From NCBI RefSeq assembly GCF_001267885.1, contig NZ_CP012382.1:124001-188000 (forward strand): DNA of 64,000 bases, in the 5' to 3' direction. The notes beneath the pieces were generated by a model, which made no database searches, was not told the origin of the DNA, and saw nothing but the letters and a program-made list of their open reading frames with translations. A program made the translations under genes and the position numbers. The DNA is from Streptomyces ambofaciens ATCC 23877. GTDB taxonomy: Bacteria; Actinomycetota; Actinomycetes; Streptomycetales; Streptomycetaceae. Positions 60,847 through 64,000 of this stretch are shown piece by piece. The stretch's first letter is position 1. The number at the start of each line of letters is the position of its first letter.

Positions 60847-62439
60847 TCACTGCGGTGGGTTGCCGTGCTTCCGGGACGGCACGTCGGCGTGCTTGGTGCG
60901 CAGCATCGCCAGGGACCGGATGAGCACCTCACGGGTCTCGGCGGGATCGATGACGTCGTCCACCAGACCGCGCTCGGCCGCGTAGTAGGGGTGCATCAGC
61001 TCGGCCCTGTACTCCTTGACCATCTTCTGGCGCATCGCCTCGGGGTCCGGTGCGGCGGCGATCTGGCGGCGGAAGATGACGCCCGCGGCGCCCTCTGCGC
61101 CCATCACGGCGATCTCGTTGGCCGGCCAGGCGAAGGTCAGGTCCGCGCCGGTGGACTGGGAGTCCATGACGATGTAGGCACCCCCGTAGGCCTTGCGCAG
61201 GATCAGGGAGATGCGGGGCACGGTCGCGTTGCAGTACGCGTACAGCAGCTTGGCGCCGTGGCGGATGATGCCGCCGTGCTCCTGGTCCACGCCCGGCAGG
61301 AAGCCGGGCACGTCCACCAGCGTGATGACCGGGATGTTGAAGGCGTCGCACATCTGCACGAACCGGGCGGCCTTCTCCGAGGCCTCGATGTCCAGCACGC
61401 CGGCCAGGGCGCTGGGCTGGTTGGCGACGATGCCCACCACCTGGCCGCCCAGACGGGACAGGGCGCAGATGATGTTGCGGGCCCAGCCCTCGTGGACCTC
61501 CAGGTACTCGCCGTCGTCGACGATCTCCCCGATGACCTCGGTCATGTCGTAGGGGCGGCTGCCGTCGGCGGGCACCAGGTCCACCAGCGCCTCGCCGCGC
61601 CGGCCGGCCGGGTCCGAGCAGGGCACGCAGGGCGGGTACTCCCGGTTGTTCTGCGGCAGCAGGGAGAGGAGGTAGCGGACCTCGGCCAGGCAGGTCTCCT
61701 CGTCGTCGTAGGCGAAGTGCGCCACGCCGGAGGTGCCGGCGTGCACGTCGGCGCCGCCCAGGCCGTTCTGGGTGATCTCCTCGCCGGTGACGGCCTTGAC
61801 CACGTCCGGGCCGGTGATGAACATCTGCGAGGTGTCGCGGACCATGAACACGAAGTCCGTCAGCGCCGGGCTGTAGGCCGCGCCGCCCGCGCACGGGCCC
61901 AGCATCACGCTGATCTGCGGGATGACACCCGAGGCACGGGTGTTGCGCTGGAAGATGCCGCCGTAGCCGGCCAGGGCGGACACACCCTCCTGGATACGCG
62001 CGCCCGCGCCGTCGTTGAGGGAGACCAGCGGCGCACCGGCCGCGATGGCCATGTCCATGATCTTGTGGATCTTCGTGGCGTGGGCCTCGCCCAGCGCACC
62101 GCCGAAGATCCGGAAGTCGTGCGCGTAGACGAAGACGGTACGGCCCTCCACCGTGCCCCAGCCGGTGACCACCCCGTCGGTGTAGGGCTTCTTCGCCTCC
62201 AGGCCGAACCCGCTCGCCCGGTGCCGGCGCAGCTGCTCGACCTCCTGGAACGAACCCGCGTCCAGCAGCAGAGCGATCCGCTCCCGCGCGGTCAGCTTGC
62301 CCTTGGCGTGCTGCGCCGCCGTCGCCTTCTCACTCGGCCCGGCCACCGCCTGCGCACGGATCCCGTGCAGCTCCGCCACACGGCCGCGCGCGCCGACGAG
62401 CGCCGCGGACACCTGGGGAACGTCATTGAGGACTGTCAC
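60847..62439 (-). CDS. acyl-CoA carboxylase carboxyltransferase (beta) subunit
   Basis: The 530-residue protein is a biotin-dependent carboxyltransferase: KLTARERIALLLDAGSF, the oxyanion regions GGIFQRNTRASGVIPQISVMLGPCAGGAAYSPALTDF (N half, shown in outline) and KAYGGAYIVM, FAWPANEIAVMGAEGA in the C half. It converts acetyl-CoA (or propionyl-CoA) to malonyl-type extender units with a biotinylated alpha subunit. The start is a GTG at 62439 preceded by GGAGGGAGG. The epsilon subunit gene lies upstream; no alpha subunit gene is in the window, so the chromosomal one is probably shared. Confidence 0.93.
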   Translation of the reverse strand: MTVLNDVPQVSAALVGARGRVAELHGIRAQAVAGPSEKATAAQHAKGKLTARERIALLLDAGSFQEVEQLRRHRASGFGLEAKKPYTDGVVTGWGTVEGRTVFVYAHDFRIFGGALGEAHATKIHKIMDMAIAAGAPLVSLNDGAGARIQEGVSALAGYGGIFQRNTRASGVIPQISVMLGPCAGGAAYSPALTDFVFMVRDTSQMFITGPDVVKAVTGEEITQNGLGGADVHAGTSGVAHFAYDDEETCLAEVRYLLSLLPQNNREYPPCVPCSDPAGRRGEALVDLVPADGSRPYDMTEVIGEIVDDGEYLEVHEGWARNIICALSRLGGQVVGIVANQPSALAGVLDIEASEKAARFVQMCDAFNIPVITLVDVPGFLPGVDQEHGGIIRHGAKLLYAYCNATVPRISLILRKAYGGAYIVMDSQSTGADLTFAWPANEIAVMGAEGAAGVIFRRQIAAAPDPEAMRQKMVKEYRAELMHPYYAAERGLVDDVIDPAETREVLIRSLAMLRTKHADVPSRKHGNPPQ

Positions 62440-62479
62440 GATGCCTCCCTCCTCACGGCGCGGCCAGCCACCCCCAGCA

Positions 62480-62505
62480 TAACGAACCGTCCGTGCGGTT
62501 TTTAG
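62480..62505. promoter_or_regulatory. candidate ARE-type palindromic operator upstream of the carboxylase-TetR operon
   Basis: AACCG (62485-62489) and CGGTT (62496-62500) form an inverted pair with 6 bases between them, flanked by AT-richer sequence, in the 132-base gap before the carboxylase beta gene. This is the geometry of ArpA/ScbR-type operators. As the TetR gene is downstream in the same operon, it would give autoregulation. Confidence 0.55.
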
Positions 62506-62571
62506 TGGGGGTGGGTGGTACGCGCATGAATCAGCCATGAAAGTGCCGGCCGGCGGCCGGCGCCGGCCGGC

Positions 62572-62802
62572 CTACCGCCAGCTGTACGGGGAGCGGTAGG
62601 CCGCGGCAGAACGCTCCGGACGCCACGGCGGGACATCCGCCGCCGTCCCCTGCGCCCCGCCCGGCGGGACCTCGGGCGCATCGCCCGCCGCGTCCTCGCA
62701 CCGGGCGGCCAGCACCGCGCACAAAACGACGGTGACCGCGGCCAGTTCCTCCTCGCCGGCCGCACCCCGCACGATCCGCAGTGCACTGTCCGCATGCCCC
62801 AT
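62572..62802 (-). CDS. acyl-CoA carboxylase epsilon subunit
   Basis: The 76-residue protein has the small-subunit pattern: LRIVRGAAGEEELAAVTVVL near the start and WRPERSAAAYRSPYSWR at the end. Epsilon subunits of this type stabilise actinomycete alpha/beta acyl-CoA carboxylase complexes. AAGGAG lies 7 bases before the ATG at 62802. It is directly upstream of the beta subunit gene, with a possible operator in the gap between them. Confidence 0.88.
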   Translation of the reverse strand: MGHADSALRIVRGAAGEEELAAVTVVLCAVLAARCEDAAGDAPEVPPGGAQGTAADVPPWRPERSAAAYRSPYSWR

Positions 62803-64000
62803 GTCCGCTCCTTCCGACCCCGGCCACCGTCCGGCAGCCCGCTACAGGAGCACTCACGTACCGGTCGAGAGCCACCACACGACACACCCCCACCCGCACA
62901 CCGCCACGCCCGGCCGCACACCCGCACGCCCGCACGCCCGCCCGCCTGCACACCGGCCCATCCGCACACCCGCGCGCCCGCACACCGGCCCATCCGCACG
63001 CCGGCACACCGGCACACCGGCACACCGGACGCGTACGGCAGCCTGACGCACCCGAACGACGAGGCCCGCCCCCGGGCAGACGCGGCGGCGCCCGCGGCAG
63101 CCGGGGCACCGTGCGCGTACACCCGCCGGCGCCGGTCGCCCTGCCCGCGCCGTACCGGCCCCCGGACACGGGACAGCCGCAAGGCCGGCACGCGGACGCG
63201 GCACGGGCACGCGGCACGGGCACGGGGGCGGGGGCTGGCACGGGGGCTGGAACTGCGGCGCGGGCAAGGCGGCCGGCGCGAGCACGCACGGCAGGCACGA
63301 GGGCGGGCGGCGTGAGGGCGAGTGGGCGCCCGGGGCGCGGGGACGGACGGCAGGCACGAGGTGACCGGCGCGAGCACGGACGGGCGGTCGCATGCGGGTG
63401 ACGGCCGCGGAGGCGGCCGGCACGGGCGCGAGGGGCGGGCGGCGCGGGCAAGGTGACCGGCGCGAGCACGGACGGGCGGTCGCATGCGGGTGACGGCTGC
63501 GGGGGCGGGCGGCAGGCGCGAGGGCGGGCGGCCGGCACGGGCGCGAGGGGCGGACAGCGCGGGCAAGGTGACTGGCGCGGGGGTGGGGACGGCTGGGCGG
63601 GCCATCCAGGTGACGGTCGCGGAGGCGGACGCCCAGGCGCGAGGGCGGGCGGCCGGCACGGGCGCGAGGGGCGGGCGGCGCGGGCAAGGTGACCGGCGCG
63701 AGCACGCCCGGCAGGCACGGGTACGGCCGGGCGGGCGCACGCGGGGACGGCCCGCCAGGGCAGACGGCAGGCGGGCGGCGCGCACCCAGGTGGCCGGCGC
63801 TAGGGCGGGCGGCGGGGGCGGGCGGCAGGCGCACGCACGTGTGCCAGGCGCACACCGGCGACGGCCGCACGCACGGGCGGCAGACGCACACCGGCGAGGG
63901 CCGCGGGGCCGGACGCCAGACGCACCCACAGGGGGGCGGGCAGGCCCCTGCGCGGGCGGCAGACGCGAGGACAGGGGGCGGCAGGCACGCACAGGCGGCA
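62803..64000. repeat. 1.2-kb gene-free repeat region at the right edge
   Basis: No credible gene is visible. A CACCGGCAC-type 9-bp repeat runs at 63001-63028, after degenerate CCGCACAC/CACGCCCG words from 62890. Further right, a 45-bp sequence starting GTGACCGGCGCGAGCACGG is present exactly at 63361-63405 and 63453-63497 (92-base period), and a shorter related copy lies near 63689-63705. GAGGGGCGGGCGG-like words repeat between them. All open frames give Ala/Arg/Pro-rich low-complexity translations. Confidence 0.75.

Noticed and set aside
62502..63992. Cys/Arg/Pro-rich minus-strand open frames of up to 496 codons at the right edge
   Set aside because: They are translations of tandem repeats and overlap the carboxylase epsilon gene in another frame; no recognisable domain or start signal.

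Overview
The window is from a high-GC actinomycete, almost certainly Streptomyces. GC is very high throughout, GTG and TTG starts are common, genes overlap by 4 bases, and there are several SARP regulators, a gamma-butyrolactone-receptor-like TetR and a DUF6059-type small protein. Nearly the whole window reads as one large aromatic polyketide cluster of the diazobenzofluorene type (kinamycin/alp, lomaiviticin). Product class is inferred from gene content and order, recalled without a database search.

Layout. 1-8.8 kb: an AfsR-like SARP cut by the left edge, a class-I GATase gamma-glutamyl hydrolase, then a leftward tailoring operon (two paralogous FAD hydroxylases, a Tat-type epoxide hydrolase, an NmrA-like reductase). 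10.3-15.2 kb: two 14-TM MFS exporters, a hemerythrin-domain protein and an atypical OmpR-type response regulator. 15.4-22.4 kb: a six-gene N-N cassette in transcription order ferredoxin, unknown 639-aa protein, amidase, glutamine synthetase-like, adenylosuccinate lyase-like, GNAT; this matches kinI-kinN, which makes acetylhydrazine and then glutamylhydrazine. 22.6-30.9 kb: an ebo-type operon (phosphodiesterase, EboE, EboB, EboA, TIM-barrel isomerase, UbiA-like prenyltransferase, inositol-phosphate synthase) plus a secreted ScyD/ScyE-like protein. 31.2-44 kb: the angucycline core, with an O-methyltransferase-like AlpH candidate, FAD hydroxylases, aromatase/cyclase, ketoreductase, ACP, CLF, KS, small cyclase, ABM-family ring-B oxygenase and hydroxylase, in the order alpH-G-F-E-D-C-B-A-I-J-K. 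44-56 kb: a second block with an NTF2-like protein, a PPOX protein, a stand-alone condensation domain, PPTase, acyl-CoA dehydrogenase, second aromatase/cyclase, second CLF and KS, and a thioesterase. 56-62.8 kb: three SARPs, the TetR regulator and the beta and epsilon subunits of an acyl-CoA carboxylase. 62.8-64 kb: repeats only.

How the genes could work together: the carboxylase supplies malonyl-CoA, the minimal PKS with KR and cyclases makes a benz[a]anthraquinone, and AlpJ/AlpK-type oxygenases contract ring B and hydroxylate. The N-N cassette makes glutamylhydrazine, AlpH couples it to the polyketide, and a gamma-glutamyl hydrolase could unmask the hydrazine before oxidation to the diazo. 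No nitrite-forming gene pair is visible. The ebo genes, the ScyE-like protein and the Tat-type hydrolase suggest that part of the maturation takes place outside the membrane (inference).

About 10% of the window is gene-free tandem-repeat DNA lying between operons.
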